Below, piece by piece: positions 23,088 through 33,004 of a stretch of DNA of 37,932 nt (the stretch's first letter is position 1; each line of letters starts with the position of its first letter). Source of the DNA: Pelagibacteraceae bacterium AG-325-E08 (GTDB taxonomy: Bacteria; Pseudomonadota; Alphaproteobacteria; Pelagibacterales; Pelagibacteraceae); assembly GCA_003282985.1 (NCBI GenBank), contig QBYE01000012.1, positions 1 to 37,932 on the forward strand, read 5' to 3'. The notes under the pieces are model-generated. The model saw nothing but the letters and a program-made list of their open reading frames with translations. It made no database searches and was not told the DNA's origin. The position numbers and the translations under genes are program-made.

Positions 23088-23588
23088 ATGAAAAAAAACT
23101 CTTACTCATATGATGAGCTAATTAATTGTGGTGAAGGAAAACTATTTGGTTCAGGTAATGCCAAATTACCCCTTCCACCTATGCTCATGTTTGATAGAAT
23201 TACAGAAATTACTGACGATAAAGGTGCTTTTAATAAAGGTTCTTTAAAAGCTGAATTAGATATAAAAAAAAACCTTTGGTTTTTTGATTGTCATTTTAAA
23301 GAGGACCCAGTTATGCCTGGTTGCCTTGGTCTTGATGCTATGTGGCAATTGGTAGGATTCTATTTAGGTTGGATTGGGAATCCGGGAAAAGGAAGAGCTT
23401 TAGGAGTTGGGACTGTAAAATTTACTGGTGAAGTTTTACAAAGTGTAAAAAATGTCAGATATGAGATAGATATGAAAAAAATTATGTCTCCAGGAGGTAC
23501 AACTGTAGGTCTTGCTAATGGAGTTGTATTAGCAGATAATAAAAAGATATATTCAGCAGATAGTTTAAAAGTAGGTTTATTTAAATAA
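23088..23588 (+). CDS. fabA: 3-hydroxyacyl-ACP dehydratase/isomerase FabA
   Basis: Introduces the double bond of unsaturated fatty acids at the ten-carbon stage. The 166-residue hot-dog enzyme shows the catalytic His in [20 protein letters not shown] and the partner Asp in [16 protein letters not shown], with [11 protein letters not shown] further on. It is the first gene of the fabA-fabB-fabI operon, and its stop codon overlaps the fabB start. Normal length for FabA is about 170. Confidence 0.95.
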   Translation: MKKNSYSYDELINCGEGKLFGSGNAKLPLPPMLMFDRITEITDDKGAFNKGSLKAELDIKKNLWFFDCHFKEDPVMPGCLGLDAMWQLVGFYLGWIGNPGKGRALGVGTVKFTGEVLQSVKNVRYEIDMKKIMSPGGTTVGLANGVVLADNKKIYSADSLKVGLFK

Positions 23589-24799
23589 TGAGAAGAGTTG
23601 TAATTACAGGTTTGGGAGTAGTATCTTGTTTAGGTAATAATCAAGAAGAAGTTCATCAATCTCTATTTAATTCTAAATCTGGAATATCATTTAGTGAAGA
23701 ATATAAAGAACATAATCTAAAAAGCCATATCCATGGCAAACCAAAAATAAAACTTGAAGACCATATAGATAGAAAAACTATTAGATTTATGGGATCTGGT
23801 TCAGCTTATAATTATATTGCAATGAAAGAGGCAATTAAAGACTCTGGATTAGAAGAAAAAGAAGTAAGTAATTTCAAAACAGGAATCGTTATGGGTTCTG
23901 GTGGTCCGTCCATTGAAAATGTTATTTTGGCAGCCGATAAAACTAGAGCTAAAACTCCCAAATTAATGGGGCCTTTTATTGTTCCAAGAACTATGGCTAG
24001 TACTGCTTCCGCAACTCTTGCTGTCCCGTTTAAGATTAAAGGAATAAACTATACTATGAGTTCTGCTTGTGCAACAAGTGGTCATTGCATTGGTAATTCG
24101 ATGGAATTAATTCAAATGGGTAAACAAGATATTGTTTTTGCGGGAGGTAGTGAAGAAATACATTGGGCAATGACAGCAATGTTTGATGCTATGACAGCAT
24201 TATCCTCAAAATATAATGATACTCCTGAGACAGCATCAAGGGCTTATGATAAAACTAGAGATGGATTTGTAATAGCTGGTGGTGGTGGAGTGCTGGTACT
24301 TGAAGAGTATGAACATGCTAAAGCTAGAGGGGCTAGAATATACGCAGAATTAACCGGTTATGGAGCAACTTCAGATGGATACGATATGGTTGCACCATCA
24401 GGAGAAGGGGCTGTAAGATGTATGCAAATGGCAATGGCTACTGCTAAAAATAAAATTGATTATATTAATACTCATGGAACATCCACACCTGTTGGAGATA
24501 TTACTGAATTAAATGCAGTTAAAAATACCTTTGGAGATAATATTCCAAAAATTAGTTCAACTAAATCACTATCAGGTCATCCTTTAGGAGCTGCATCAGT
24601 CCACGAAGCCATATACTGCTTAATTATGATGAAAAATAATTTTATAGCTGGTTCAGCAAATATTAATGAAATGGATGATGAGGCTAAAAAATTTCCAATT
24701 GTTGCAAAAACAGAAACAAGAGCCACTTTAAATACTGTTATGTCTAATAGTTTTGGTTTTGGTGGAACCAATGCTGCTTTAGTTTTTGAGAAGGTGTAA
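23588..24799 (+). CDS. fabB: 3-oxoacyl-ACP synthase I FabB
   Basis: Elongates unsaturated acyl-ACP, working directly after FabA. The 403-residue thiolase-fold enzyme shows the nucleophile Cys in [13 protein letters not shown] near residue 160, the first catalytic His in [12 protein letters not shown] near 297 and the second in [15 protein letters not shown] near 330, plus the terminal [10 protein letters not shown]. Pairing with fabA identifies it as FabB and not FabF. Confidence 0.95.
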   Translation: MRRVVITGLGVVSCLGNNQEEVHQSLFNSKSGISFSEEYKEHNLKSHIHGKPKIKLEDHIDRKTIRFMGSGSAYNYIAMKEAIKDSGLEEKEVSNFKTGIVMGSGGPSIENVILAADKTRAKTPKLMGPFIVPRTMASTASATLAVPFKIKGINYTMSSACATSGHCIGNSMELIQMGKQDIVFAGGSEEIHWAMTAMFDAMTALSSKYNDTPETASRAYDKTRDGFVIAGGGGVLVLEEYEHAKARGARIYAELTGYGATSDGYDMVAPSGEGAVRCMQMAMATAKNKIDYINTHGTSTPVGDITELNAVKNTFGDNIPKISSTKSLSGHPLGAASVHEAIYCLIMMKNNFIAGSANINEMDDEAKKFPIVAKTETRATLNTVMSNSFGFGGTNAALVFEKV

Positions 24800-24801
24800 T
24801 T

Positions 24802-25587
24802 ATGAGTTTGATGAAAGGTAAAAAAGGATTAATCATGGGTGTTGCCAATGAAAGATCTATAGCTTGGGGCATTTCACAAAAACTTGCTGAAGCTGGAGCA
24901 GAACTTTCATTCACTTACCTTGGTGATGCTTTAAAAAAAAGAGTAATTCCTTTGGCGGAAAAATTAAATTCAAAAGTTACTTTTAGCTGCGACGTTGAAA
25001 AAAAAGAGGATATAACAAAATTATTTAAAGATGTTAAATCTCAATTCGGCGAAATTGATTTTGTTGTTCATGCGATTGCATTTTCAGATAAAGCAGAATT
25101 ATCTGGAGAATATCTAAATACTACAAGGGAAAATTTTTTAAGAAGTATGCTAATTTCATGCTTTTCATTTACTGAGGTTGCGAAAGAAGCATCTAACGTA
25201 ATGAAAAAGGGTGGAAGCCTAATTACTCTAAGTTATGAGGCAAACAAAGCAATCCCCAATTATAATGTAATGGGTGTTTGTAAGGCAGCGTTAGAGTCTA
25301 GTGTGAAATATTTGGCAAGAGATTTAGGTGCAAAAGGTATGAGAGTTAATGCTATAAGTGCTGGACCAATTAAGACTTTGGCAGCTTCTGCAATTGGGGA
25401 TGCAAAATTTCTTTATAAATGGAATGAAGACCATTCATTATTAAAGAGAAATGTTGATATTCATGATGTTGGGAATTCTGCATTATATCTATTAAGTGAC
25501 CTTGCAAACGGTGTTACAGGTGAGATTCACTACGTAGATGCTGGATATAATAAGGTGGGGATGCCAGATCCAAAGAATATTAGCTAA
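24802..25587 (+). CDS. fabI: Enoyl-ACP reductase FabI
   Basis: NADH-dependent last step of fatty acid elongation, 261 residues. The short-chain dehydrogenase start MKGKKGLIMGVANERSIAWG is present, as are FVVHAIAFSD near residue 92 and the active site IPNYNVMGVCKAALES, with the catalytic Tyr and Lys in the FabI spacing. It follows fabB by 2 bases, and its last 8 bases overlap the convergent FkbM gene. Confidence 0.95.
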   Translation: MSLMKGKKGLIMGVANERSIAWGISQKLAEAGAELSFTYLGDALKKRVIPLAEKLNSKVTFSCDVEKKEDITKLFKDVKSQFGEIDFVVHAIAFSDKAELSGEYLNTTRENFLRSMLISCFSFTEVAKEASNVMKKGGSLITLSYEANKAIPNYNVMGVCKAALESSVKYLARDLGAKGMRVNAISAGPIKTLAASAIGDAKFLYKWNEDHSLLKRNVDIHDVGNSALYLLSDLANGVTGEIHYVDAGYNKVGMPDPKNIS

Positions 25588-26353
25588 AAATATATCCTCT
25601 TTGAAAACAAATTAAATCTCTACCTAATTTTAAAAACTCATAATTTAATTTTTTTAGTTTATTTAATAAAAGTTCAATTTCTGTTTTTTCTGCATGTATC
25701 CACTCAAATATTATCATAGGTTTAATTTTTAAAGTCTCTATAAAATTATCAATCAATTTGATATCATAACCCTCAGTATCTACGACCAATAAGTCTAAAT
25801 CGTGGAAATCATAATCATCCATTAATTTTAAAAATGTTTTGCATTGAATATTATTAGATGCGATATGGTCTTTTTTAATGCCATGATTAATCAAGTGATC
25901 TTTAGAAAATGAAGCTAAAATATTAAGCCAGTCAACATTAGCTTTTTTATATTTTTTTTCATAAAATTTATAAAATTTTTTATTTACAGAAAATATTTCT
26001 TTGTTTCCATTTTCGATATCTACAGCCAAATTAAGACATTTTACTTTTGAAAATTTTTTATAATTTTCTTTTAATTTTAAAAAAGCGTCTTCAATCGGTT
26101 CAATTAATATTGCATCCAGATCTTTGTTAAAACATTTGAACAAAAAATCATCACTTTTACCATCATTTGCTCCAACTTGGATTATTTTATTAACTTTTTT
26201 TTTGTTAATAAGAGGCTGTAGGATATTTTCAATTTTTACTGAAAAATTATCTATTAATCTCTCAGTTTTGACTGATTTTTTATCAACAAGTTTATATCCG
26301 ATTGAACCAATAATTTTTTTTAAAAATTTGAACTTTTTTAAATCATGACTCAA
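25580..26353 (-). CDS. FkbM-family SAM-dependent methyltransferase
   Basis: A 257-residue Rossmann methyltransferase. Motif I is IIQVGANDGKSDDFLFKCF near residue 60, followed by AILIEPIEDAFLKLKENY, and the family-typical LLVVDTEGYDIKLIDNF near 185. FkbM proteins O-methylate sugars, antibiotics or cell-surface glycans; the substrate is unknown here. There is no signal peptide. It follows pnp by 10 bases on the same strand, so it may be read through from the translation operon. It is the least conserved type of gene in this section and could be a later insertion. Confidence 0.8.
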   Translation of the reverse strand: MSHDLKKFKFLKKIIGSIGYKLVDKKSVKTERLIDNFSVKIENILQPLINKKKVNKIIQVGANDGKSDDFLFKCFNKDLDAILIEPIEDAFLKLKENYKKFSKVKCLNLAVDIENGNKEIFSVNKKFYKFYEKKYKKANVDWLNILASFSKDHLINHGIKKDHIASNNIQCKTFLKLMDDYDFHDLDLLVVDTEGYDIKLIDNFIETLKIKPMIIFEWIHAEKTEIELLLNKLKKLNYEFLKLGRDLICFQRGYIFS

Positions 26354-26363
26354 ATTATACCTA

Positions 26364-28436
26364 TCAACTTTGAGCTTGTTTCATGGAAAGTTTAACTTTG
26401 CCCCTATCAAAACCAATCACTTTAACTTTTACTTCATCACCTTCTTTTACAACATCAGTAACTTTTGCCACTCTTTTGTCTGCTAGTTCTGAAATATGAA
26501 CAAGACCATCTTGTTTACCTAAAAAATTAACAAATGCACCAAATTCCATAATCTTCATAACTTTACCTGAATAAATTTTATTTAATTCAGCTTTTGCTGT
26601 GATATCTTTAATCATTTGCAAAGCGATGTTTCTAGACTCTTCATCTGGAGCAGCAACTGTTACTACCCCTTCATCATTTACATCAACTTTAGCCCCTGAT
26701 TTTTCAACAATCTCTCTGATTGTTGCTCCACCTTTTCCAATTACAGCAGCAATATCTTTTTTATCAACATTTACTTGTTCCATCTTTGGAGTATGTTTTC
26801 CAACATCAGCTCTTGACTTATCTAAAGCTTTATTCATTTCACCTAAGATATGAATTCTTCCGTCTTTAGCTTGTTTTAGAGCCTGCTCCATGATTTCAAA
26901 AGTAATACCAGTAATTTTAATATCCATTTGAAGTGAAGTAATTCCATCTTTAGTTCCAGCAACTTTAAAATCCATATCACCTAAATGATCTTCATCACCT
27001 AAAATATCTGATAAGACACTAAAATCATCACCCTCTTTAATTAATCCCATCGCAATACCTGCAACTGGTTCTTTGATTGGAACACCAGCATCCATTAATG
27101 CTAAAGATGCTCCACAAACAGTAGCCATTGAAGAAGATCCATTAGACTCTGTGATCTCTGATACTATTCTAAAAGTGTATGGAAATGAATCTTTTGAAGG
27201 TAGTGAAGAATTAATTGCTCTCCAAGCAAGTTTACCATGACCAATTTCACGTCTCCCAGTTCCGATTCTTCCAGTTTCACCAACTGAAAAAGGGGGGAAG
27301 TTATAGTGTAGCATAAATCTTTCTCTGTGCTGTCCATCTAAGCTTTCTAATCTCTGTTCATCATCAGAAGTTCCTAAAGTAGTAATAACTATTGCCTGAG
27401 TTTCACCTCTAGTAAATAATGCAGAGCCATGAGTTCTTGGCAAGACACCAACTTCACATGAAATAGCTCTTACATCAGATAAACCTCTGCCATCAATTCT
27501 ATTTTTATTTTTAAGAATATCAGTTCTTACAATAGATTTTTCTAAACTTTTTAATTGACTGCTTACGTCAAGATCAGTGTAGCTTTCATCTTCTTCATAA
27601 AGTTTTTTGGCTTTATCTGTGATTTCTGAGATTTGATTTGATCTATCTTGTTTATCTTTAGTCGCAAAAGCTTTTTTAAGATCATCTGTAAATGATGATT
27701 CTAGTTTTTTCTTAACTTCAGATAAATCTTTTTTCTCAACTTTCCATTCTGGTTTTCTACATTCTTTTGCTAGCTCTTCTATCGTTTGGATTACTGGAAC
27801 AAATCCCTCATGTCCAAACTTAACAGCCTTTAACATTTCTTCTTCTGATAAACCATTGGCTTCGGACTCAACCATCAGCACAGCATCTTTGGTACCTGCT
27901 ACAACTAAATCTAAACTTGAGTTCTCCAATTCAGCTTTTGATGGATTAAGAATATACTTACCATCAACAAAACCTACTCTAGATGCCCCTACAGGTCCCA
28001 TGAACGGCATTCCTGAAATAGCTAATGCTGCGGATGAAGCAATGATTGCTAAAATATCAGGTTGATTTTCTTTATCATAAGAAATTACTGTTGGTAATAA
28101 TTGTACTTCATTTTTAAATTCATCTGGAAACAAAGGCCTTATAGGTCTATCAATTAATCTTGAGATTAATGTTTCGCTCTCAGTTGGTCTTGCTTCCCTT
28201 TTAAAATATCCACCAGGAATTTTTCCACCTGCGTAATATTTTTCCTGGTAGTTTACCGACAAAGGAAAATAATCCATATCTGGATTTACTTTCTTTGCTC
28301 CTACTACTGTTGCTAAAATAACTGTTTCACCGGATGTTGCTATAATTGCTCCATCTGCTTGTCTTGCTACTTTACCTGTTTCTAAACTTATCTTTTTCCC
28401 TGCTACTTCAATTTCCTTCTTATATACTTTAAACAT
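26364..28436 (-). CDS. pnp: Polynucleotide phosphorylase
   Basis: The 3'-5' phosphorolytic exoribonuclease, core of RNA decay. At 690 residues it has the full set: two RNase PH domains ([20 protein letters not shown] near residue 43 and [19 protein letters not shown] near 338), the helical linker between them, a KH domain with [12 protein letters not shown] near 570 and a C-terminal S1 domain with [20 protein letters not shown]. It lies after rpsO, as in most proteobacteria. Confidence 0.96.
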   Translation of the reverse strand: MFKVYKKEIEVAGKKISLETGKVARQADGAIIATSGETVILATVVGAKKVNPDMDYFPLSVNYQEKYYAGGKIPGGYFKREARPTESETLISRLIDRPIRPLFPDEFKNEVQLLPTVISYDKENQPDILAIIASSAALAISGMPFMGPVGASRVGFVDGKYILNPSKAELENSSLDLVVAGTKDAVLMVESEANGLSEEEMLKAVKFGHEGFVPVIQTIEELAKECRKPEWKVEKKDLSEVKKKLESSFTDDLKKAFATKDKQDRSNQISEITDKAKKLYEEDESYTDLDVSSQLKSLEKSIVRTDILKNKNRIDGRGLSDVRAISCEVGVLPRTHGSALFTRGETQAIVITTLGTSDDEQRLESLDGQHRERFMLHYNFPPFSVGETGRIGTGRREIGHGKLAWRAINSSLPSKDSFPYTFRIVSEITESNGSSSMATVCGASLALMDAGVPIKEPVAGIAMGLIKEGDDFSVLSDILGDEDHLGDMDFKVAGTKDGITSLQMDIKITGITFEIMEQALKQAKDGRIHILGEMNKALDKSRADVGKHTPKMEQVNVDKKDIAAVIGKGGATIREIVEKSGAKVDVNDEGVVTVAAPDEESRNIALQMIKDITAKAELNKIYSGKVMKIMEFGAFVNFLGKQDGLVHISELADKRVAKVTDVVKEGDEVKVKVIGFDRGKVKLSMKQAQS

Positions 28437-28479
28437 TTCGTTTCCATTTCGTTTCGTTCGTTTCTTTCCATTTCGTTCT
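28437..28479 (-). promoter_or_regulatory. Purine-rich repeated leader before pnp
   Basis: Read on the minus strand, the 43 bases before the pnp ATG are almost all A and G, with an 11-base unit ACGAAATGGAA appearing twice and GAAACGAA spaced between. There is no hairpin of the kind cut by RNase III in the enterobacterial pnp leader. It could be a binding site for ribosomes, S1 protein or PNPase itself. The repeats are seen directly; the role is a guess. Confidence 0.4.
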
Positions 28480-28494
28480 ATCTATCTTGATCTT

Positions 28495-28743
28495 TTATTT
28501 TCTTAAATTCAATTTCGACAGTACATTCTTGTAAGAATCCATTTTATTTTTTTTTAGGTATTCTAACAATTTCTTTCTTCTATTGACCGCTCTCAATAAT
28601 CCAACAGAAGAGTGTTTATCTTTTTTAAACTTCTTTATATGAATTGAAAGAGTTTCAATTTTGTCAGTTAGCAAAGCAATCTGAATTTCTGAGGATCCAG
28701 TGTCTTTATTATGAATTGCTAATTCTTGTATTTTTTTGTTCAT
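28495..28743 (-). CDS. rpsO: 30S ribosomal protein S15
   Basis: An 82-residue 16S rRNA-binding protein, slightly shorter than the usual 89. Typical parts are TGSSEIQIALLTDKIETL, HIKKFKKDKHSSVGLLRAVN and RRKKLLEYLKK. It lies 11 bases after rbfA, where truB is expected in many genomes, and 58 bases before pnp. Confidence 0.95.
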   Translation of the reverse strand: MNKKIQELAIHNKDTGSSEIQIALLTDKIETLSIHIKKFKKDKHSSVGLLRAVNRRKKLLEYLKKNKMDSYKNVLSKLNLRK

Positions 28744-28754
28744 ATTCTATTTTC

Positions 28755-29123
28755 CTATTTGTTTGTTTGTTTGATTAAATTTTCAATTTTTTCAGCGTAT
28801 TCAAATGACTCATCTTTTCGAAAAATCAGTTTTGGTAAAAATTTCATATTAACTTTCTGAGATAAAATTTTTCTTATCATAAATGAATAATCTTTTAAAA
28901 TTTGTATAATTTCTTCGGCATTTTTTCCTCCTAAAGGAAGAACATATGCTTTTGCTATTTTCAAATCTTGACTCATTCTCACCTCAGTAACTGTTATTGT
29001 GTTAGTTTCTAAATTTGGGACCTTAGCCTCATTTCTTATAAAAATCATGCTTAAAGACTGTTTAATCATTTCCCCAACTCTAAGCTGTCTCTGTGAAATT
29101 GGTTTTCCTATTCTATCAGCCAT
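28755..29123 (-). CDS. rbfA: Ribosome-binding factor A
   Basis: Helps 30S maturation by binding near 16S helix 1. The 122-residue KH-like protein begins with SQRQLRVGEMIKQSLSMI and has TITVTEVRMSQDLKIAKAYV, the family pattern of beta strands around the KH core, then LPKLIFRKDESFEYAEKIENL. It shares one base with infB and leads to rpsO in the same operon. Confidence 0.92.
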   Translation of the reverse strand: MADRIGKPISQRQLRVGEMIKQSLSMIFIRNEAKVPNLETNTITVTEVRMSQDLKIAKAYVLPLGGKNAEEIIQILKDYSFMIRKILSQKVNMKFLPKLIFRKDESFEYAEKIENLIKQTNK

Positions 29124-31342
29124 TATATCGACCTTTCTGTAGATGTAACACTAAAAGCTTCTATTGTATCATTTTTTTGAAAATCCATATAATTTTTAAC
29201 TGTAATTCCACACTCTTGTCCATTACTAACTTGTTTAACTTGATTCTTTTCTCTGAATAACGTGCCTACTTTGCCAGTATAAATTATGGAACCATCCCTA
29301 ATTACTCTTACATCTGAGGTGCTATTAATTTCACCATCAGTAATTTTCGAACCTGCAACTTTACCTGCACCTGAAACTTTAAAAATTTCTAAAATTTGAG
29401 CAGTACCTGTAATTTTTTCTTGAATATCAGGTGCTAATAATCCAGACATTTTTTGCTTAACATAATCTAAGACCTCATAAATAATATTGTATGAAGAAAT
29501 CTTAATTTTTTCATTTTCTGCAAATTTTTTTGCTTCTTTGCTTGGTTTAACATTAAATGCAATTAGAACAGCATTCGATGCTTTTGCTAACGTAACGTCA
29601 GTCTCAGTTACCATCCCAATATCAGCTAAAATTATTTTTGGTTTTACTTCATCATGTTTTATTTGATTAATGGCACTTTTAATTGCTTCTGATGATCCAT
29701 GTACATCAGATTTAATTATTAAATTTAATTCTTCAGAGGATTTATTTGAAAAGGCACTATCTTGTGTTGCAAATGTTAAAGGATTTTTTCCTTCTTTAAT
29801 TTCTTGAGCTCTATTTTCACTCAAAGTTTTAGCCTCTTTTTCATTATTCAGAACAATAAAATCATCTCCAGCTTTTGCAGCTCCATTAATTCCTAAGATT
29901 TCTATTGGTGTTGATGGTGGAGCATCATTTATATTATTTCCTTTATCATCAATTATTGCCCTAATTTTTCCCCATCGTAATCCACTTACAAAAAAATCTC
30001 CCTTTTTTAAAGTGCCAGCTGTTACAATAATAGTTGCTACTGGTCCTCTTCCAACATCAATTTTGGACTCTAAAACAATCCCTGTTGCTTTGGACTCAAA
30101 ATCTGTTTTTAAATCTAAAATTTCTGCTTGAAGTACTATCGCCTCCACCAATTTATCTAGGTTTAATTTTGTTTTAGCTGAAATCTCAACCATTAAAGTA
30201 TCTCCTGATAAATCTTCAGCTATTAATTCATATTCTAATAATTGGTTTTTAATTTTTTGTGGATCTGCCTCAGGTAGATCACATTTATTAATTGCAACAA
30301 CAATTGGAACATTTGCAGCTTTTGCATGCTTAATTGACTCTATAGTTTGAGGTTTTACTCCATCATCAGCCGCTACAACTAAAACTACAATATCAGTAAG
30401 TTTTGAACCTCTTGCTCTCATTTCAGTAAATGCAGCATGGCCCGGGGTATCTATAAAAGTCAGTTTATTATTTTTATTTTCAATTTGATAAGCTCCAATG
30501 TGTTGTGTGATTCCACCAAATTCACCAGAGACAACATTAGCACTTCTTAAAACATCAAGAACTGAGGTTTTGCCATGATCTACATGTCCCATAACTGTTA
30601 TGATAGGAGGTCTATTTTTTAAATTTTCTGTTCTTGACGCCTTTATCTTTTGAATTATCTCTTCTGTCTTTTCCTCTCTAATAGGATTATGTCCAAATTC
30701 TTTAACTAAAAACTCTGCAGTATCTGCTGCTAGAGTTTGATTGATAGTAACTGTCACACCCATACCAAACAAATACTTTATTACGTTACTTGATTGCTCA
30801 GCCATTCTATTAGCAAGTTCTCTAACTGTAATTGCTTCTGGAATGTTAATGTCTCTTTTAACAGGTTTTAAACTTTCTTGATAATCATCTTTTGATAAAT
30901 TCTTATTTTCTTTTTGCCTTGCCCTTTTTACAGACGCTAAACTTCTTTCTCTTGCCTCTATTTGATCACTTAAGGCTCTTGAAACAGTTAATTTTAGTTC
31001 TCTTTTTTTCGTTCCAGATTTTAAACTTTTTTTATTTTTACTTTCGTTGTCTTCTTTAAGTCTTTTTGTGGCTCTTTGTTCAGCTAATTTACGTCTTTCA
31101 AAATCACTTGATAACTGTGTAGTTTTTGGAGAAAAACTTGGTTTTGATAAAGCCCCCCTGTTAAGTGATGAGGTAGATTTTGACTTATTAAAACTGGATT
31201 TAAATGAACCGCTTTTATTTGAAAACTTGCTTGATTGCTTTTCTATTATTACAGAATTTTTACTTTGAGTTTTTGCTTTTTCAATATTTTGGATTGATTT
31301 TTTGGCTATACCAGATATTTTTAATTTTGTTTTTTTTTCCAT
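29123..31342 (-). CDS. infB: Translation initiation factor IF-2
   Basis: GTPase that brings initiator tRNA to the ribosome, 739 residues. A basic, low-complexity N-terminal region runs to about 160, then an IF2_N domain [20 protein letters not shown], the G domain with P-loop [12 protein letters not shown] near 251, [15 protein letters not shown] and NKCD, then domains II to IV. The N-terminal region is shorter than in many alphaproteobacteria, consistent with streamlining. It follows nusA by 10 bases with no ylxR between. Confidence 0.95.
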   Translation of the reverse strand: MEKKTKLKISGIAKKSIQNIEKAKTQSKNSVIIEKQSSKFSNKSGSFKSSFNKSKSTSSLNRGALSKPSFSPKTTQLSSDFERRKLAEQRATKRLKEDNESKNKKSLKSGTKKRELKLTVSRALSDQIEARERSLASVKRARQKENKNLSKDDYQESLKPVKRDINIPEAITVRELANRMAEQSSNVIKYLFGMGVTVTINQTLAADTAEFLVKEFGHNPIREEKTEEIIQKIKASRTENLKNRPPIITVMGHVDHGKTSVLDVLRSANVVSGEFGGITQHIGAYQIENKNNKLTFIDTPGHAAFTEMRARGSKLTDIVVLVVAADDGVKPQTIESIKHAKAANVPIVVAINKCDLPEADPQKIKNQLLEYELIAEDLSGDTLMVEISAKTKLNLDKLVEAIVLQAEILDLKTDFESKATGIVLESKIDVGRGPVATIIVTAGTLKKGDFFVSGLRWGKIRAIIDDKGNNINDAPPSTPIEILGINGAAKAGDDFIVLNNEKEAKTLSENRAQEIKEGKNPLTFATQDSAFSNKSSEELNLIIKSDVHGSSEAIKSAINQIKHDEVKPKIILADIGMVTETDVTLAKASNAVLIAFNVKPSKEAKKFAENEKIKISSYNIIYEVLDYVKQKMSGLLAPDIQEKITGTAQILEIFKVSGAGKVAGSKITDGEINSTSDVRVIRDGSIIYTGKVGTLFREKNQVKQVSNGQECGITVKNYMDFQKNDTIEAFSVTSTERSI

Positions 31343-31352
31343 AGCTCATCTC

Positions 31353-32906
31353 TCAATCTTTATAAATAATTTCTCTTGCTGACATAATTAGTCCATCAGC
31401 TTCATCTTTTGAAAGAGCAAAATCTTCTAAATAGCCGTGAATTTTAACTCTTTCTCCTTTTACAATATCAAATCCACCTGTTAATTCATCTGATGCGAGA
31501 TCTGCAAAATCCTCTAATGTTAAAATTTTTTGATTTCCAAGCGTAACAAGCATACCTGGTGTCAAACCTTTTAAATTTATTAATGTATCTTCCAAACCTA
31601 ATTCTTTTATTCTTTCAGAGATGTGTTCTTGATCTTTTTGATAAAATTCTTTTGCTCTATCAATAAGTGCTTTAGCTGTATCTTCTTCTATCCCTTCAAT
31701 TTTTCCTAAAGTTTCTAATGAGCTATCTTTGATATCATCTATTGTAGAAAATCCCTCAGCAACAAGTAATTGTCCAAGCGTCTCATCCAATTCTAAATTT
31801 TTAACAAAATTATCTGTTTTTTCTTTAAATTCTAATTGTCTTCTTTCAGAGTCCTCGGCATCGGTCATTATATTAATTTCATAATTTAATAGTTTAGTTG
31901 CAAGTCTTACATTTTGGCCTCTTCTACCAATTGCTTTACTTAAATTTTCCTCTGTAAGAATTACATCAAGTTTTTTTCTTTCTAAATCAACATTAACTCT
32001 TTGAACTTCTGCTGGTGATAACGCACTTGAAACTAAAATCGCTGGATCTTCAGACCAGTTTACTATATCAATCTTTTCTCCTTGCAGTTCATTTACTACA
32101 GCTTGTACTCTAGAGCCTCTCATACCAACGCAAGCTCCAACAGGATCAAGTGAAGTATCAACAGCTTTAACACAAATTTTTGCTCTGCTTCCAGGGTCTC
32201 TTGAGGAGGATTTAATCTCAATTAAACCATCATAAATTTCTGGAACCTCTTGAACAAAAAGTTTTTCCATAAACTTTGGATGGGCTCTAGATAAAAATAT
32301 TTGTTGTCCACGAGGTTCTCTTCTTACGTCATGGCAGTACGCTTTTATTCTATCTCCAGCTTTTATATTTTCTCTTGGGATAATTTCATTTTTTTGGATA
32401 ATTGCTTCTGTTCTTCCAAGATCAACAATCACATTTCCAAATTCTAGTCTTTTTACTATCCCGCTTAAAATAGTATTTTTTTTTTCTATAAAGTCATTAA
32501 ATTGTCTTTCTCTCTCGGCCTCTCTTACATTCGAATTAATTACTTGTTTAGCTGTTTGAGCAGCAATTCTTCCAAAATCAAATGATGGTAAGGGTTGTAA
32601 AACTTCATCACCAATCGACTTATCTTTATTTGTTTGATTGAGATTGATTGCGTCTTCTAATTTAATTTCTGTATTTGAATTTTCCGGATTTTCAGAAACA
32701 ATTAATCTTCTAAAAATTTCTATATCACCATTATCTCTATTAATGATAACTTTAATCTCATTATCTTGGCCGAATTTAGATTTAGCAGCCTTTGCAATTC
32801 CTGTTTCCATTGATGATATTATCAATTCTTTGTCTATGGACTTTTCTAAAGCTACTGCTTCTGCTATTCTTAATAATTCAAGTTTATCAGCTCTTTTATT
32901 TAACAT
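31353..32906 (-). CDS. nusA: Transcription elongation/termination factor NusA
   Basis: Binds RNA polymerase and nascent RNA at pauses, terminators and rRNA antitermination. The N-terminal domain starts RADKLELLRIAEAVALEKSI. An S1 domain (ILSGIVKRLEFGNVIVDLG), two KH domains (VGACVGMRGSRVQAVVNEL and AIGRRGQNVRLATKL) and C-terminal helix-hairpin-helix acidic repeats follow. I place the start at the ATG at 32906 (517 residues): an upstream in-frame ATG at 32945 lies inside the metK terminator hairpin, and a GGAG lies 11 bases before 32906. Confidence 0.93.
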   Translation of the reverse strand: MLNKRADKLELLRIAEAVALEKSIDKELIISSMETGIAKAAKSKFGQDNEIKVIINRDNGDIEIFRRLIVSENPENSNTEIKLEDAINLNQTNKDKSIGDEVLQPLPSFDFGRIAAQTAKQVINSNVREAERERQFNDFIEKKNTILSGIVKRLEFGNVIVDLGRTEAIIQKNEIIPRENIKAGDRIKAYCHDVRREPRGQQIFLSRAHPKFMEKLFVQEVPEIYDGLIEIKSSSRDPGSRAKICVKAVDTSLDPVGACVGMRGSRVQAVVNELQGEKIDIVNWSEDPAILVSSALSPAEVQRVNVDLERKKLDVILTEENLSKAIGRRGQNVRLATKLLNYEINIMTDAEDSERRQLEFKEKTDNFVKNLELDETLGQLLVAEGFSTIDDIKDSSLETLGKIEGIEEDTAKALIDRAKEFYQKDQEHISERIKELGLEDTLINLKGLTPGMLVTLGNQKILTLEDFADLASDELTGGFDIVKGERVKIHGYLEDFALSKDEADGLIMSAREIIYKD

Positions 32907-32921
32907 AATTTTGTTTGCTCC

Positions 32922-32948
32922 AAAAAAAAATGGGCTCGAGCCCATTTT
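32922..32948 (-). terminator. Rho-independent terminator after metK
   Basis: ATGGGCTCGAGCCCAT (32930-32945) is a perfect palindrome, one of the few GC-rich spots in the window. It is followed on the minus strand by nine T. It lies about 60 bases past the metK stop and ends 15 bases before the nusA ATG, so it separates the metK and nusA transcription units. NusA would then need its own start within a very short space or rely on read-through. Confidence 0.88.
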
Positions 32949-33004
32949 GATATTTCAACAATGTAAAATTAATATAGTAAAGTTTTTCCTTAATTCAATA
33001 AAAA

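Noticed and set aside
26599-28065. Long plus-strand frames opposite pnp and katG
   Set aside because: They are antisense shadows of strongly conserved genes and show no protein-like motifs or start signals.
32907-32945. Upstream nusA start at 32945
   Set aside because: The ATG is part of the terminator palindrome, and the extra 13 residues do not fit the NusA N-terminus.
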